From IMG/VR virus record IMGVR_UViG_3300020172_000340, positions 1 to 36,102 of that record: DNA of 36,102 nucleotides. One strand, written 5' to 3'. The position numbers and the translations under genes are program-made. This document shows positions 24,212 through 36,102 of the stretch, piece by piece. The notes below the pieces were generated by a model. It made no database searches. It saw only the letters and a list, made by a program, of their open reading frames with translations, and was not told where the DNA came from. How positions within the stretch are numbered: position 1 is the first letter of the stretch; each line of letters starts with the position of its first letter. This DNA is from a virus.

Positions 24212-24663
24212 CAGATACCATCCTCATTCGCAGGATTAGATTTGTTGTATGCCGAAAGACCCTTCTTACGCATACGACCAGTATCGACGGGACGTGAGGG
24301 GCGCCTTACCGCAGGAGGCTTACGGTCCATTTTGTTGGGTTGCGCTTTGAAGTTGTCCAAAGGATCGGTATAAACCTCACCAATTCCTGACAGATTGCGG
24401 CGCATAACACGACCAGCCGGACCACGTAGGGTGTCGGCATAAGGGTTTGTGTATTCACCGTAATCAACGGGGCGTTGGGCTTGAGTACTGTCTCGGAACT
24501 CCTTACGGCGAGAACGGTAGACCGAAGAAAAGTTATAACCCATACCAAAACCTGAATACACAGGTGCTACGGGTATGCCAGAAGACGTAGAGGTCAGACC
24601 CTCGTTATCTGATCCCTCAGCACTCGGTGCGTCGGTAGAGGCGGTTGCATCTCCGCCTTCCAT
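24211..24663 (-). CDS. Unknown protein, Tyr/Arg/Pro-rich
   Basis: I choose the ATG at 24663, two bases after the upstream stop, rather than an ATG at 24720 that would overlap the previous gene by 55 bases. The product has 150 residues. The N-terminal 30 residues are acidic, Ser/Thr-rich and likely disordered. The rest has segments such as SGFGMGYNFSSVYRSRRKEF, VDYGEYTNPYADTL, MRRNLSGIGEVYTDPLDNFK and a basic C-terminus. There is no membrane segment and no domain I recognise. It lies in a coupled run of unknown genes between terminase and portal, so a virion or packaging accessory role is possible. Confidence 0.6.
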   Translation of the reverse strand: MEGGDATASTDAPSAEGSDNEGLTSTSSGIPVAPVYSGFGMGYNFSSVYRSRRKEFRDSTQAQRPVDYGEYTNPYADTLRGPAGRVMRRNLSGIGEVYTDPLDNFKAQPNKMDRKPPAVRRPSRPVDTGRMRKKGLSAYNKSNPANEDGI

Positions 24664-24665
24664 GA

Positions 24666-25064
24666 TCAGTCGTAGACTACGGTTGGGTTCGGGCGGTTCA
24701 TCTTGCCGCCAGTGTTCCACTCGTGCTCGAAGAACGGCATGTTGTCTCCAGCCATAGAACCCTGAACGAATTCAGAAAGAACGCTCGGAGCCTCAATCCA
24801 CGATGCCGCACCAACATGGGCACGTTCACGCATGGTGTCCATTGGGTGCTTGTAGAACATCTCCGGGTTGTTGTGGTTCATGCGACCGTATGGAGCGGTG
24901 TCGTCATAGGCGCCCTTAGCGAAATCGTTAGGAACGTCGGTGTCGGTAGCCACACCCTCTTCAAAACGAAGAGGACCCTTGTTCATTGGGATGCTTGGGG
25001 CAAGCGAACGCTCAAAGACAGTGGGTGACTTTTCAGGAAACATGGGTGCTGGTGAAATTGGCAC
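24666..25064 (-). CDS. Unknown small protein after terminase
   Basis: The product has 132 residues and begins with GTG at 25064, supported by a strong SD (GGAGGATTTAAGTG). It is Pro/Met/Asn-rich: MPISPAPMFPEKSPTVFERS, then PYGRMNHNNPEMFYKHPMDT and WIEAPSVLSEFVQGSMAGD, ending PNPTVVYD. There are no membrane helices, no Cys and no recognisable domain. The sequence suggests an extended, partly disordered protein, as seen for minor virion proteins. It follows the large terminase by 52 bases. Function is unknown. Confidence 0.65.
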   Translation of the reverse strand: MPISPAPMFPEKSPTVFERSLAPSIPMNKGPLRFEEGVATDTDVPNDFAKGAYDDTAPYGRMNHNNPEMFYKHPMDTMRERAHVGAASWIEAPSVLSEFVQGSMAGDNMPFFEHEWNTGGKMNRPNPTVVYD

Positions 25065-25116
25065 TTAAATCCTCCAAATAGGGGACGGATACTTATGTAT
25101 TAACTTTATCACGTTT

Positions 25117-26676
25117 CTAACGATAGAACGGATTGTCTGCCACCGTAATGGAGGGCATAACCTCATGGAAGGTCATTGCACAGGCGATGGCTAGGCTGTC
25201 TGGGAAGTCGTCGAATGCGCCCTTTTCATTTGGGGCGGCGGCAAGCAAGTATGGACCTTTATATACTTTTTCTAGATCAGCCATTTGTTGATTGAACTTT
25301 TTCCAAGTCCTTACACGCCGTGCTTTTGAATGACCCGGAATAATGAGTTGATCTCTTTGAATCAACTCCGTCAAATGAACCCATCGTTCATGTTGTGCTT
25401 TGGCGTCTGACGATACAGCAATTACTTCAATGTCTGGAAGGAGCAACTGAAGGCGCTCCGCTACGGCTCCACCAACACCTTGGGCGTCCACACCCATACG
25501 AAGTACATCGTAATTGCGGATGAAATCTATTATTTGAAAATACTGCGATTCCCACTCTTCGTTGTTGATTTCTAACCAGTTGAGAACACGGTGTTCATAG
25601 AAACCAAAGGGGTCTTGATGATCCCAGTCCACCCATACGGCTGTGACGACCGTTGAGTCCGTAGCACGGGCGACGTCCACACCAACCACAATTGGAGTGC
25701 GCCACCATTGTTTGACTAATCCCATGGACGGGTCATACATGCGCTCCATGCGTTCTTCGGTGACGAACATACCCTTTTCAAGGATGAACTTATTACAATA
25801 AGACATCTGGAACTCGTCTGAGTCTTCGCCAATACGTAGTTTTTCTTTAGCAATGAACTTGGCGTAGTTGTCGTTGTACTTGGCGGCGGTCTTCCAGTCG
25901 TACTCAAAGTGACATGACCGGAGGCGCTTATTGTTTACCATCCGCCTCTTGTTGTATTGGATCATGCGGTAGAAATAGGACTTCTGACGGTTTGCCGTTC
26001 CCGTCAAACAAATGGAGCCGTTATTAAACGCCAGCATCGGCTTGATGGATTTGGTAATCATTACCTCGTCGGCTTCTTGTGCCTCATCCACGAGGACAAA
26101 GTGGTAGGTCTTAGATTCGATCTTGGCTTTCGGGTTACATGTCTGCATACGGCAGAGTGAACCTGACTTACGGAGCGTGATGAGTTTGCCCTTGCCACGG
26201 GAACCTCCTGAATCAGCCTTGTCGTCGATCTCGGGGTCAAGAAGGAATTCAACCGCATGCTCATTGGTTAGTGCGGTCACGATACGACCAAAGACGGTGT
26301 CTGCCTGCTCTTCAACAGGGGCAAATACGCCGACCCAAAAACCCTTAGAGAATTTGCCCAACCACGTTGGGTACACCTTGGACAGACGTGGCAGTAGCAC
26401 CATCATTGACGCCAGAACCTTGGAAAGCACTTCCGATTTACCGGACTGACGGGTCGCAACCACTGTCATTTCTTCACCGTCGCCCAAGATGATGGACTCT
26501 ATGAGACGGTAAGCGATGGGAATCTGGTACGGAAACAACTCAATGTCACAGAATTCCTCTGTAAAGATTATGCACCGTTTAACTAGTTGATCTATGAACT
26601 CAGCAGAAGTCTCATCCAATTCTTCTTGGATGTCTTCAAGTTCATTTGCCTCTAATTGTTGGTCATCTGTGAGCAC
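25117..26676 (-). CDS. terL: Terminase large subunit
   Basis: The protein has 519 residues and pumps DNA into the prohead and cuts it. Walker A is VATRQSGKSE (73-82, T4-like 'RQsGKS'), Walker B is FVLVDEAQE (193-201) and the coupling motif is LTGTANR (224-230). The RNase H-like nuclease domain shows GVDVAR (D334), GVDAQG (D397) and the DDFPDSLA segment (D490/D493). The start is GTG at 26676. An in-frame TAA lies four codons upstream, so no longer start exists, and there is no SD. A -10-like TAAACT ends six bases before the GTG, so the message may be leaderless. The gene directly follows an intrinsic terminator, suggesting a new transcription unit. No small subunit is adjacent. Confidence 0.96.
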   Translation of the reverse strand: MLTDDQQLEANELEDIQEELDETSAEFIDQLVKRCIIFTEEFCDIELFPYQIPIAYRLIESIILGDGEEMTVVATRQSGKSEVLSKVLASMMVLLPRLSKVYPTWLGKFSKGFWVGVFAPVEEQADTVFGRIVTALTNEHAVEFLLDPEIDDKADSGGSRGKGKLITLRKSGSLCRMQTCNPKAKIESKTYHFVLVDEAQEADEVMITKSIKPMLAFNNGSICLTGTANRQKSYFYRMIQYNKRRMVNNKRLRSCHFEYDWKTAAKYNDNYAKFIAKEKLRIGEDSDEFQMSYCNKFILEKGMFVTEERMERMYDPSMGLVKQWWRTPIVVGVDVARATDSTVVTAVWVDWDHQDPFGFYEHRVLNWLEINNEEWESQYFQIIDFIRNYDVLRMGVDAQGVGGAVAERLQLLLPDIEVIAVSSDAKAQHERWVHLTELIQRDQLIIPGHSKARRVRTWKKFNQQMADLEKVYKGPYLLAAAPNEKGAFDDFPDSLAIACAMTFHEVMPSITVADNPFYR

Positions 26677-26682
26677 ACAACA

Positions 26683-26688
26683 AGTTTA
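26683..26688 (-). promoter_or_regulatory. Possible -10 element for leaderless terminase mRNA
   Basis: The minus strand reads TTAAACT, then TGTTGT, then the terminase GTG. The TAAACT hexamer fits TANNNT and ends six bases before the GTG, the distance at which transcription would start on the GTG itself. The terminator lies just upstream, and no SD is present. No -35 box is seen, since that region is inside the terminator. This is inference from spacing. Confidence 0.35.
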
Positions 26689-26689
26689 A

Positions 26690-26737
26690 CCTGATAAAAG
26701 AAAGAGCGCCGGACCACAACCGTAAGGTCCGGCGCTC
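26690..26737 (-). terminator. Strong intrinsic terminator before terminase
   Basis: GAGCGCCGGACC (26704-26715) and GGTCCGGCGCTC (26726-26737) form a perfect 12-bp GC-rich stem with a 10-base loop. On the minus strand it is followed at once by TTTCTTTTATC, a T-rich tract. It would stop transcripts coming from the fibre/lysis block before the terminase gene. It is the clearest terminator in the window. Confidence 0.88.
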
Positions 26738-26738
26738 A

Positions 26739-26780
26739 CCTTGGGTGGTGACAAATTAAGGAGGAACCAGTCACCCAAGG
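26739..26780. repeat. Second inverted repeat upstream of the terminator
   Basis: CCTTGGGTG (26739-26747) and CACCCAAGG (26772-26780) form a perfect 9-bp stem with a 24-base loop. It sits between the stop of the 82-residue gene and the strong terminator. On the minus strand the loop contains CCTCCTTAATTT, a run complementary to an SD. It may be part of the terminator region, a processing site or a protein-binding site. Confidence 0.5.
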
Positions 26781-26781
26781 C

Positions 26782-27030
26782 TCAGAAGGGGGAAGGGATA
26801 ACCCCTTCTGAAGAACCGTCTTGGTATTCCATAGCAACAAACTCCAAGCGGTTTATCAGGTAATCAAGTTCTGAAACCCTGATATAAACCTCATCCTCAT
26901 TGTGTGAGGGGCGCACTACGGTCATGCCACCAAACGCATTGCTCAGGTCATTTAACTTGTAAATAAGACGAGAATCTTCGTGTGTTAGTGGACCAATTGA
27001 GAGGTCTACGGAGTAGTTCTTTTTATTCAT
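26782..27030 (-). CDS. Unknown small protein of 82 residues
   Basis: I place the start at the ATG at 27030, because AGGAT lies six bases upstream, whereas the in-frame ATG at 27123 would overlap the preceding gene and has no SD. The product begins MNKKNYSVDLSIGPLTHEDS, has a helical centre (LIYKLNDLSNAFGG), a strand with VYIRVSELDYL and a helix ending in a Pro-rich tail. No family is recognised. It is the last gene before the terminator, so its transcript ends just after its stop. Confidence 0.65.
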   Translation of the reverse strand: MNKKNYSVDLSIGPLTHEDSRLIYKLNDLSNAFGGMTVVRPSHNEDEVYIRVSELDYLINRLEFVAMEYQDGSSEGVIPSPF

Positions 27031-27085
27031 GTTGTATCCTTTCGACATGTAAGTGGAGTAATGGTATCGATGACTAAGTGCTGTG

Positions 27086-27304
27086 TCAACTTTGTCGTGA
27101 TTTAATTTCGTCCCAAAGTGCAACCAGTGCGTCCAGTGAATCCTGAACGTCGTCTATGGGCTGATCGTGATAACGCCATGCGTCAAATGAGGCACCAAAA
27201 TGCATGATGGTTGTATCAACCCACGATAAAAGAGAAGCCGTGTCCAGCCTCTTGATGCGTGGTGGTATCTCTATCTTTTGAACTTCGTTGCGTCTCCAGA
27301 TCAT
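27086..27304 (-). CDS. Unknown small protein of 72 residues
   Basis: I choose the ATG at 27304, which overlaps the upstream stop as ATGA, rather than a TTG nine bases earlier. The product starts MIWRRNEVQKIEIPP and has a helical second half, FGASFDAWRYHDQPIDDVQD, followed by SLDALVALWDEIKSRQS. It resembles short conserved actinophage proteins of unknown function in its 'FDAWRYHD' and 'DAL.ALWDEI' pattern, but I cannot name it. There is no membrane helix and no Cys. It is translationally coupled to the membrane protein gene before it. Confidence 0.65.
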   Translation of the reverse strand: MIWRRNEVQKIEIPPRIKRLDTASLLSWVDTTIMHFGASFDAWRYHDQPIDDVQDSLDALVALWDEIKSRQS

Positions 27305-27762
27305 CTTTTCCAATCCCTTAGTTCAGATGGAGGGGTGTCCATGTAATGACCATCAAGCATAGTTAATAGGTTTCTTTCTTCGCCTGCTTGGGGTTTATTG
27401 CAAACACCAAATTGAAAACTGTGTTTACGAAGTTTGATTTGAACGCCAGTTCCCATTCTCCATGGAGATGCCGTTTCCCTCATAAAACCTTTTGCTATAA
27501 CTGGATGATTTGGTGCAGTGAAGTCACGAGTGATCCAGTAGAAAGGCCCAATGGACTGGAGTTTGTTCATGGTGTCTTTAAAAACAAAATAACCAGATGC
27601 CAAGGAAACAACTAACGACACTAGGACAATATGCCATGCGACAAACAGACTAATAAGTACAGCGAGAGTAGAAATTAAAAACAACGATAAAGATAGATAC
27701 GCAAAGGTTTTAGTAGTTGTCACTCGGGCCAAATAGAGGCTTAGAGTATGACCTTTCCGCAT
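27301..27762 (-). CDS. Small membrane protein with two helices
   Basis: The open frame continues upstream to 28116, but that part overlaps the KTSC-like gene and reads like noise, so I place the start at the ATG at 27762 (GAAGGTAA 11 bases upstream), giving 153 residues. Residues about 16-65 hold two adjacent hydrophobic segments (TFAYLSLSLFLISTLAVLIS, then LVSLVVSLASGYFVFK). A soluble C-terminal part follows with FYWITRDFTAPNHPVIAKGF and RKHSFQFGVCNKPQAG. Position two genes after the M15 endolysin candidate makes a lysis-related membrane role possible, but I do not recognise a holin family. The overlap with the previous gene is 53 bases. Confidence 0.55.
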   Translation of the reverse strand: MRKGHTLSLYLARVTTTKTFAYLSLSLFLISTLAVLISLFVAWHIVLVSLVVSLASGYFVFKDTMNKLQSIGPFYWITRDFTAPNHPVIAKGFMRETASPWRMGTGVQIKLRKHSFQFGVCNKPQAGEERNLLTMLDGHYMDTPPSELRDWKR

Positions 27763-28270
27763 CTGCGTAGTTACCTTCAAAGTACTTAGATAGTTCATCG
27801 GTTCCGCTGTATTTACCCTGCTCGCTTCTTCCAGTGCTAGTTGTCTTAAAGTAGTTGAACTGGTTGAGAGTGGTATTGATGAAGTGCCCTTTGGAGTTTG
27901 ATCTGGCGAATGCATCGTAAATATCCTTTGGTACGTTTGTGTAGGCATACATACTGTTTTTCTTCCAGAATTGTATGTACACAGTTCCTTTGATGACTGT
28001 TGGTTCTTGTCCTTGTGCGGCCTTTTCGTAGTCCGACAAAAGGTAGTTTGGCTCAAAATAATGCATCTGAACACGTGTGCTACGGTCCGGTCCTTGACCG
28101 TACATCGCTGGGTCACTGTCCGGTGTAACCCGTTCGAGATACTCCGTTTCAGATGGACCCGGCAGTTCTACAGCAGGTCCAGTGTTTTGAATGCGCTCTT
28201 CCTGCTCGGCTATAAGTTCAGACAGGCTCCTACCTAAGACACGTCTTCCTGTGTTGTTTGGTGGAGCCAT
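27710..28270 (-). CDS. KTSC-like domain protein
   Basis: The protein has 186 residues, with AGGAG before ATG. The N-terminal half is charged with an amphipathic helix. Residues about 95-145 contain GTVYIQFWKKNSMYAYTNVP, then KDIYDAFARSNSKGHFINTT, which match the KTSC pattern ('v.V.F..g..Y.Y..VP...y..l..a.S.G.yfn..i'). KTSC domains are small and their function is unknown; they occur next to phage and prokaryotic RNA- or DNA-related genes. The C-terminus (YSGTDELSKYFEGNYADAER) is polar. It is the third gene after the M15 peptidase candidate. Confidence 0.65.
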   Translation of the reverse strand: MAPPNNTGRRVLGRSLSELIAEQEERIQNTGPAVELPGPSETEYLERVTPDSDPAMYGQGPDRSTRVQMHYFEPNYLLSDYEKAAQGQEPTVIKGTVYIQFWKKNSMYAYTNVPKDIYDAFARSNSKGHFINTTLNQFNYFKTTSTGRSEQGKYSGTDELSKYFEGNYADAERSYSKPLFGPSDNY

Positions 28271-28279
28271 ATCTCCTGC

Positions 28280-28441
28280 TTAGAGGTCGTCGTCGCCTTC
28301 GGTGTACGCAACATCTGATGCAACAGTGGTTGTACGTGCTTGAATCTGTTCGATAGCGGCACGTGCAATCGCCAACTCCATTGTTAAACGAGAAACTTCG
28401 TTTGAGAGTTGTTGTATTACTTTTTGTGGATCAACTTGCAT
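28280..28441 (-). CDS. Small coiled-coil protein of 53 residues
   Basis: This gene fills the gap between the endolysin candidate and the KTSC-like gene. It starts with ATG at 28441-28439, two bases after the endolysin stop, with an AGAAG SD inside the end of the endolysin gene. It stops with TAA at 28282-28280. The product reads MQVDPQKVIQQLSNEVSRLT, then MELAIARAAIEQIQARTTTV and an acidic tail (ASDVAYTEGDDDL). The first 40 residues form an amphipathic helix with a heptad pattern. No family is recognised. The tail of its message carries the SD (AGGAG) of the next gene. Confidence 0.65.
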   Translation of the reverse strand: MQVDPQKVIQQLSNEVSRLTMELAIARAAIEQIQARTTTVASDVAYTEGDDDL

Positions 28442-28443
28442 GA

Positions 28444-29133
28444 TTACTTCTTTTCTTTTAGGGCCTTTTCAGCGGCGGCACGGTTCTTCTTGCGAAGTTC
28501 TTTTTCTTCTTTAGAAAGTTTGTTTTCCTCAGCGGCTTTCTTCTTCGCTTCTTCAGCAAGACCTTTGAGGTAATCTTCTACCTTCTTTTGACCTAGGTAC
28601 TTCTCGAACTCAGCCTTGAAGATATCATAGGCTTTCTTTTCGTCAGCCGCCATCGCAGGGGAAATCTCAACGTGGACCCACTGACCACCGGGGGTGCCAG
28701 CGTTGTCATTGGCGTCGTAAATCTTCCAACCAGCAACGCCGTTGCGGTTACAACGCCATCCACGTCCCCACTGTCCAGCAGGGCCAGCGTAGAAGTAGTC
28801 GTGAATCTCTTCAATGCCGAGGGCATCTGCATGCTTCTCAAGGAACTTGATGAAATCCTCAGCCTTGGCACGATCAGTCCAACCAAGGTCTACTGCACGA
28901 CCAGTGGCGTGAACCGAAACCCACTTCTTGTAGTCAGGTGACGAAGGGGTAATTCCGGCAGGTGCCGAGCGCATGAGACGGTTTACAAAGGTACCGATGT
29001 TGGTCAAACCCCAAAACGAAACATCTCCAACAAGGGTCTTACGCTTTTCGGTAGCGGCTTTGATAAAGCCATTCAGACCGGGACGGGTGCCCGTTGCTGG
29101 TGCGTCTGCGTTTCCGGTGTATGGACGAGCCAT
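28444..29133 (-). CDS. M15 peptidase, probable endolysin
   Basis: I choose the second of two tandem ATG codons (29133), five bases after GGAG, giving 229 residues. Residues 73-85 (SVHATGRAVDLGW) and 151-156 (QWVHVE) are the zinc-site motifs of M15/VanY-like peptidases: H75, D82, H154, with E156. These enzymes cleave peptide cross-links or stem peptides of peptidoglycan. Residues 175-229 form a very charged Lys/Glu coiled coil, perhaps for wall or DNA contact. No signal peptide is present, so release would need a holin, and candidates lie nearby. It is separate from the M15 domain of the tape measure, so the phage may have one enzyme for entry and one for exit. Confidence 0.8.
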   Translation of the reverse strand: MARPYTGNADAPATGTRPGLNGFIKAATEKRKTLVGDVSFWGLTNIGTFVNRLMRSAPAGITPSSPDYKKWVSVHATGRAVDLGWTDRAKAEDFIKFLEKHADALGIEEIHDYFYAGPAGQWGRGWRCNRNGVAGWKIYDANDNAGTPGGQWVHVEISPAMAADEKKAYDIFKAEFEKYLGQKKVEDYLKGLAEEAKKKAAEENKLSKEEKELRKKNRAAAEKALKEKK

Positions 29134-29177
29134 CATTACTCCTTGGGTAAAGTTACTGGTCCATTATAGCCAGTGGC

Positions 29178-29444
29178 TCAGGGCTGGTGGCAGTTGCAGT
29201 CCCCACCACCGACGAGCAACCAGAATACGTTGGTCAGGTTTGCGTCATCGGATGCGACAACGATCTGCTCATTGACATCGGGCACAATCCAGACTCCGTC
29301 TTTCTTTTTACGACCAATGTAAGAAATAGGCACTTCGGATTCTACCCCAGTAAAAGAAGGAATCTTTACCCGTATCTCACCAGTAGTTGAATCTGCGTGT
29401 GTTACAAGGGCACGATATACCTGTGGGCTACAGTAATGATGCAT
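29178..29444 (-). CDS. OB-fold-like small baseplate/spike protein
   Basis: I prefer the ATG at 29444, seven bases after AGGA, over the ATG at 29477, which has AGGAG too close. The product then has 88 residues. It contains YRALVTHADSTTGEIRVKIP, then SFTGVESEVPISYIGRKKKD and VPDVNEQIVVASDDANLTNV. This is the usual 'a.V...d....vrVriP..tG......a.......P..gE.V.v......' pattern of OB-fold hub spike proteins (gp5/gp45-like N-terminus). It ends with a Cys/Gly tail (GGGDCNCHQP). A spike tip role is likely, although the rest of the spike is not here. An overlapping micro-ORF in another frame precedes it. Confidence 0.55.
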   Translation of the reverse strand: MHHYCSPQVYRALVTHADSTTGEIRVKIPSFTGVESEVPISYIGRKKKDGVWIVPDVNEQIVVASDDANLTNVFWLLVGGGDCNCHQP

Positions 29445-29472
29445 ATATATTTCCTGTGTATGGTCTAGACAT
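29428..29472 (-). CDS. Micro-ORF MSRPYTGN... overlapping the OB-fold gene start
   Basis: An ATG at 29472-29470 lies six bases after AGGAG and opens a 14-codon frame (MSRPYTGNIYASLL) that ends with TAG at 29430-29428. Its first eight residues match the first eight of the endolysin candidate (MARPYTGN) at seven positions, while three of those codons differ synonymously. It overlaps the OB-fold gene start by 17 bases. It may be the true N-terminus of the OB-fold gene interrupted by an indel or a frameshift, a translated leader, or a duplicated start. Confidence 0.4.
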   Translation of the reverse strand: MSRPYTGNIYASLL

Positions 29473-29515
29473 TTCATTCTCCTATCTAGTTTCCGACGAT
29501 TCTAACCTTGTTGAA

Positions 29516-29521
29516 AGTATA
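29516..29521 (-). promoter_or_regulatory. Candidate promoter before the OB-fold and endolysin genes
   Basis: The spacer after the glycosyltransferase stop holds TATACT on the minus strand (one mismatch to TATAAT), 16 bases after TTAAAA (weak match to TTGACA). Transcription would begin about ten bases later and read the micro-ORF, the OB-fold protein and the endolysin. This is the best promoter-like site I find by eye in the right part of the window. Confidence 0.4.
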
Positions 29522-29534
29522 GGATAAATTATTA

Positions 29535-30572
29535 TTATTTTAAGGAATCTTCATAGAACTTAAGGTTTGAAGAAAGTCTCTGGTCGTTTTGGTTATGAGA
29601 AAGAGCAAGTTTTCCATTTTCAAAAGCCGCCGAGAATTCCCCAAGACGATATGAAGCAATTGCTAAAAGGTCATGCGGCAACCAACTCCATGAGTCTGAC
29701 TCGCAAAGATAATCCATTGGCTTTGTAGTAATTCTCAAAGCCCTACTTGCAAAATACTTACAGGATTCCCAATCAGCACATTCATAAAAATGCTGGCTTA
29801 GTAAAACCCATGTTTCTCGTCTGTTGCGATCTTCGGCAACTGCCATCCAAAGGTATTTTTCGTCTTTGGTTATTTTGTAAAGATACCTATAGGCAGAGGC
29901 TCGCTCTGGGGTCCAATTTGCCAATTCCAAATAGCGGTTGAATTGCTCAACTGCTTTGTCATTCATTCCATGAAAAAAGTATTCTCGCCCTAAATAATAT
30001 CTGTTTCTATCATTATTTGGGTCTTCCTCTACTGCCAGTTCAAGCAAGGGAAAATACTGACTTCTTGATTTTGAAGAATCTGGATGATGATGGATTATTA
30101 ATCCACACCAATTTTGTATTTCTTGTGTGACTGGATAAAGGACTTCGTGAACTGGATGCTTCCAGATATAACCATGACGTGCGTGGATTTTGTCTCCACC
30201 ATAAACTAATCCTTCAGACCCATCATCGTTCCACGACCAGACATACTTATAGCGTGGACGGGTTGTCTCTTTAGGCATTGCCTCTAGACACTCTCTCCAT
30301 CCTTCTTGTAGGACTTCATCCATATCTAAAGCAATACAGATGTCAATATCATCCGGGATGAGGCTCAGTGCTTTGTTGCGAGCAACATCAAAGCGCCAAG
30401 GGTTGAACACTTCCTTGCTTACATTGACACCGCAATTGAGTGCTTCAACCATTGTTCCGTCAGTTGAGCCAGTATCAAGAATTAATCTGAAATCTGCATC
30501 CCGACATGAATTGGCCCAGCGCTTGACAAACTGTTCTTCGTTTTTAGCGATTGTATAAACCGCAATTTTCAT
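29535..30572 (-). CDS. GT2-type glycosyltransferase with TPR tail
   Basis: The protein has 345 residues. Residues 1-115 hold a GT-A nucleotide-sugar fold with MKIAVYTIAKNEEQFVKRW, LILDTGSTDGT (30-40) and IALDMDEV (D83-x-D85, the metal/nucleotide motif). Then follow WKHPVHEVLYPV and about 160 residues of TPR-like helices (NRYYLGREYFFHGMNDKAVE, then YECADWESCKYFASRALRIT). Such GT2-TPR proteins transfer sugars to proteins or surface polymers, using the TPR to bind the acceptor. The gene stands between the Thr-rich collagen-like fibre and the OB-fold gene, 11 bases after the fibre stop. The likely acceptor is the fibre, but this is inference. Confidence 0.88.
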   Translation of the reverse strand: MKIAVYTIAKNEEQFVKRWANSCRDADFRLILDTGSTDGTMVEALNCGVNVSKEVFNPWRFDVARNKALSLIPDDIDICIALDMDEVLQEGWRECLEAMPKETTRPRYKYVWSWNDDGSEGLVYGGDKIHARHGYIWKHPVHEVLYPVTQEIQNWCGLIIHHHPDSSKSRSQYFPLLELAVEEDPNNDRNRYYLGREYFFHGMNDKAVEQFNRYLELANWTPERASAYRYLYKITKDEKYLWMAVAEDRNRRETWVLLSQHFYECADWESCKYFASRALRITTKPMDYLCESDSWSWLPHDLLAIASYRLGEFSAAFENGKLALSHNQNDQRLSSNLKFYEDSLK

Positions 30573-30582
30573 ATTGTTCCTA

Positions 30583-36102
<5,520 letters not shown>

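Noticed and set aside
27031-27123. Longer version of the 82-residue gene
   Set aside because: No SD before the ATG at 27123, and AGGAT stands at the right distance before the ATG at 27030.
27763-28116. Upstream extension of the two-helix membrane protein frame
   Set aside because: It lies inside the KTSC-like gene in another frame, has Cys/His-rich noise-like sequence, and a better start exists at 27762.

Overview
The window is one long stretch of a tailed double-stranded DNA phage genome (Caudoviricetes). Every convincing gene lies on the minus strand, so the gene order reads from high to low coordinates. A T4 gp19-like tail tube, a tail sheath, a baseplate-J protein, a gp25-like wedge protein and a gpI-like protein together show a contractile-tailed phage (myovirus morphotype). 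Genes are densely packed with ATGA, TAATG and TGATG junctions and Shine-Dalgarno (SD) starts, and I see no tRNA, integrase, IS element or CRISPR array. The host cannot be read directly. A proteasome-like Ntn-hydrolase, M15 peptidases and the general style of the small genes fit a phage of an uncultured, possibly aquatic actinobacterium, but that is weak inference.

Layout in transcription order. (1) 36102-29178 is an adhesion block: a fibre-associated protein cut by the window edge, a giant collagen-like fibre of 1609 residues ending in an S74-type chaperone domain, a GT2-TPR glycosyltransferase and a small OB-fold-like protein. (2) 29133-26782 is a lysis/accessory block: an M15 peptidase (probable endolysin), a small coiled-coil protein, a KTSC-like protein, a two-helix membrane protein and two small unknowns, closed by a strong intrinsic terminator. 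(3) 26676-18396 runs from the large terminase subunit through unknown small proteins, a small membrane protein, an HTH-like protein, a metallophosphoesterase, a proteasome beta-like protein and a Lys/Ala-tailed membrane protein to the portal. (4) 18346-15836 holds the scaffold, an N4-gp56-like major capsid protein and two small paralogues. (5) 15834-11647 holds a collar-domain fibre with 11 His-X-His motifs and the head-tail connector/neck genes. (6) 11606-1 is the contractile tail: sheath, tube, a tail assembly chaperone with a probable frameshifted extension, a tape measure carrying an M15 domain, then hub and baseplate genes ending in a gpI-like protein cut by the left edge.

The genes form a nearly complete virion-building set: packaging (terminase, portal), head (scaffold, capsid), neck, contractile tail, baseplate and host recognition. 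No classical prohead protease (S14, S49, S78 or U9 type) is recognisable. The only candidate intracellular protease near the head genes is the proteasome beta-like protein, which keeps the N-terminal Thr and the other active-site signatures. Other points worth a second look are the hidden +1 (or -2) frame extension of the tail chaperone, the Thr-rich collagen fibre beside a glycosyltransferase, the metal-binding-like histidine cluster in a fibre encoded between capsid and neck genes, and a 14-codon micro-ORF whose peptide copies the start of the endolysin.
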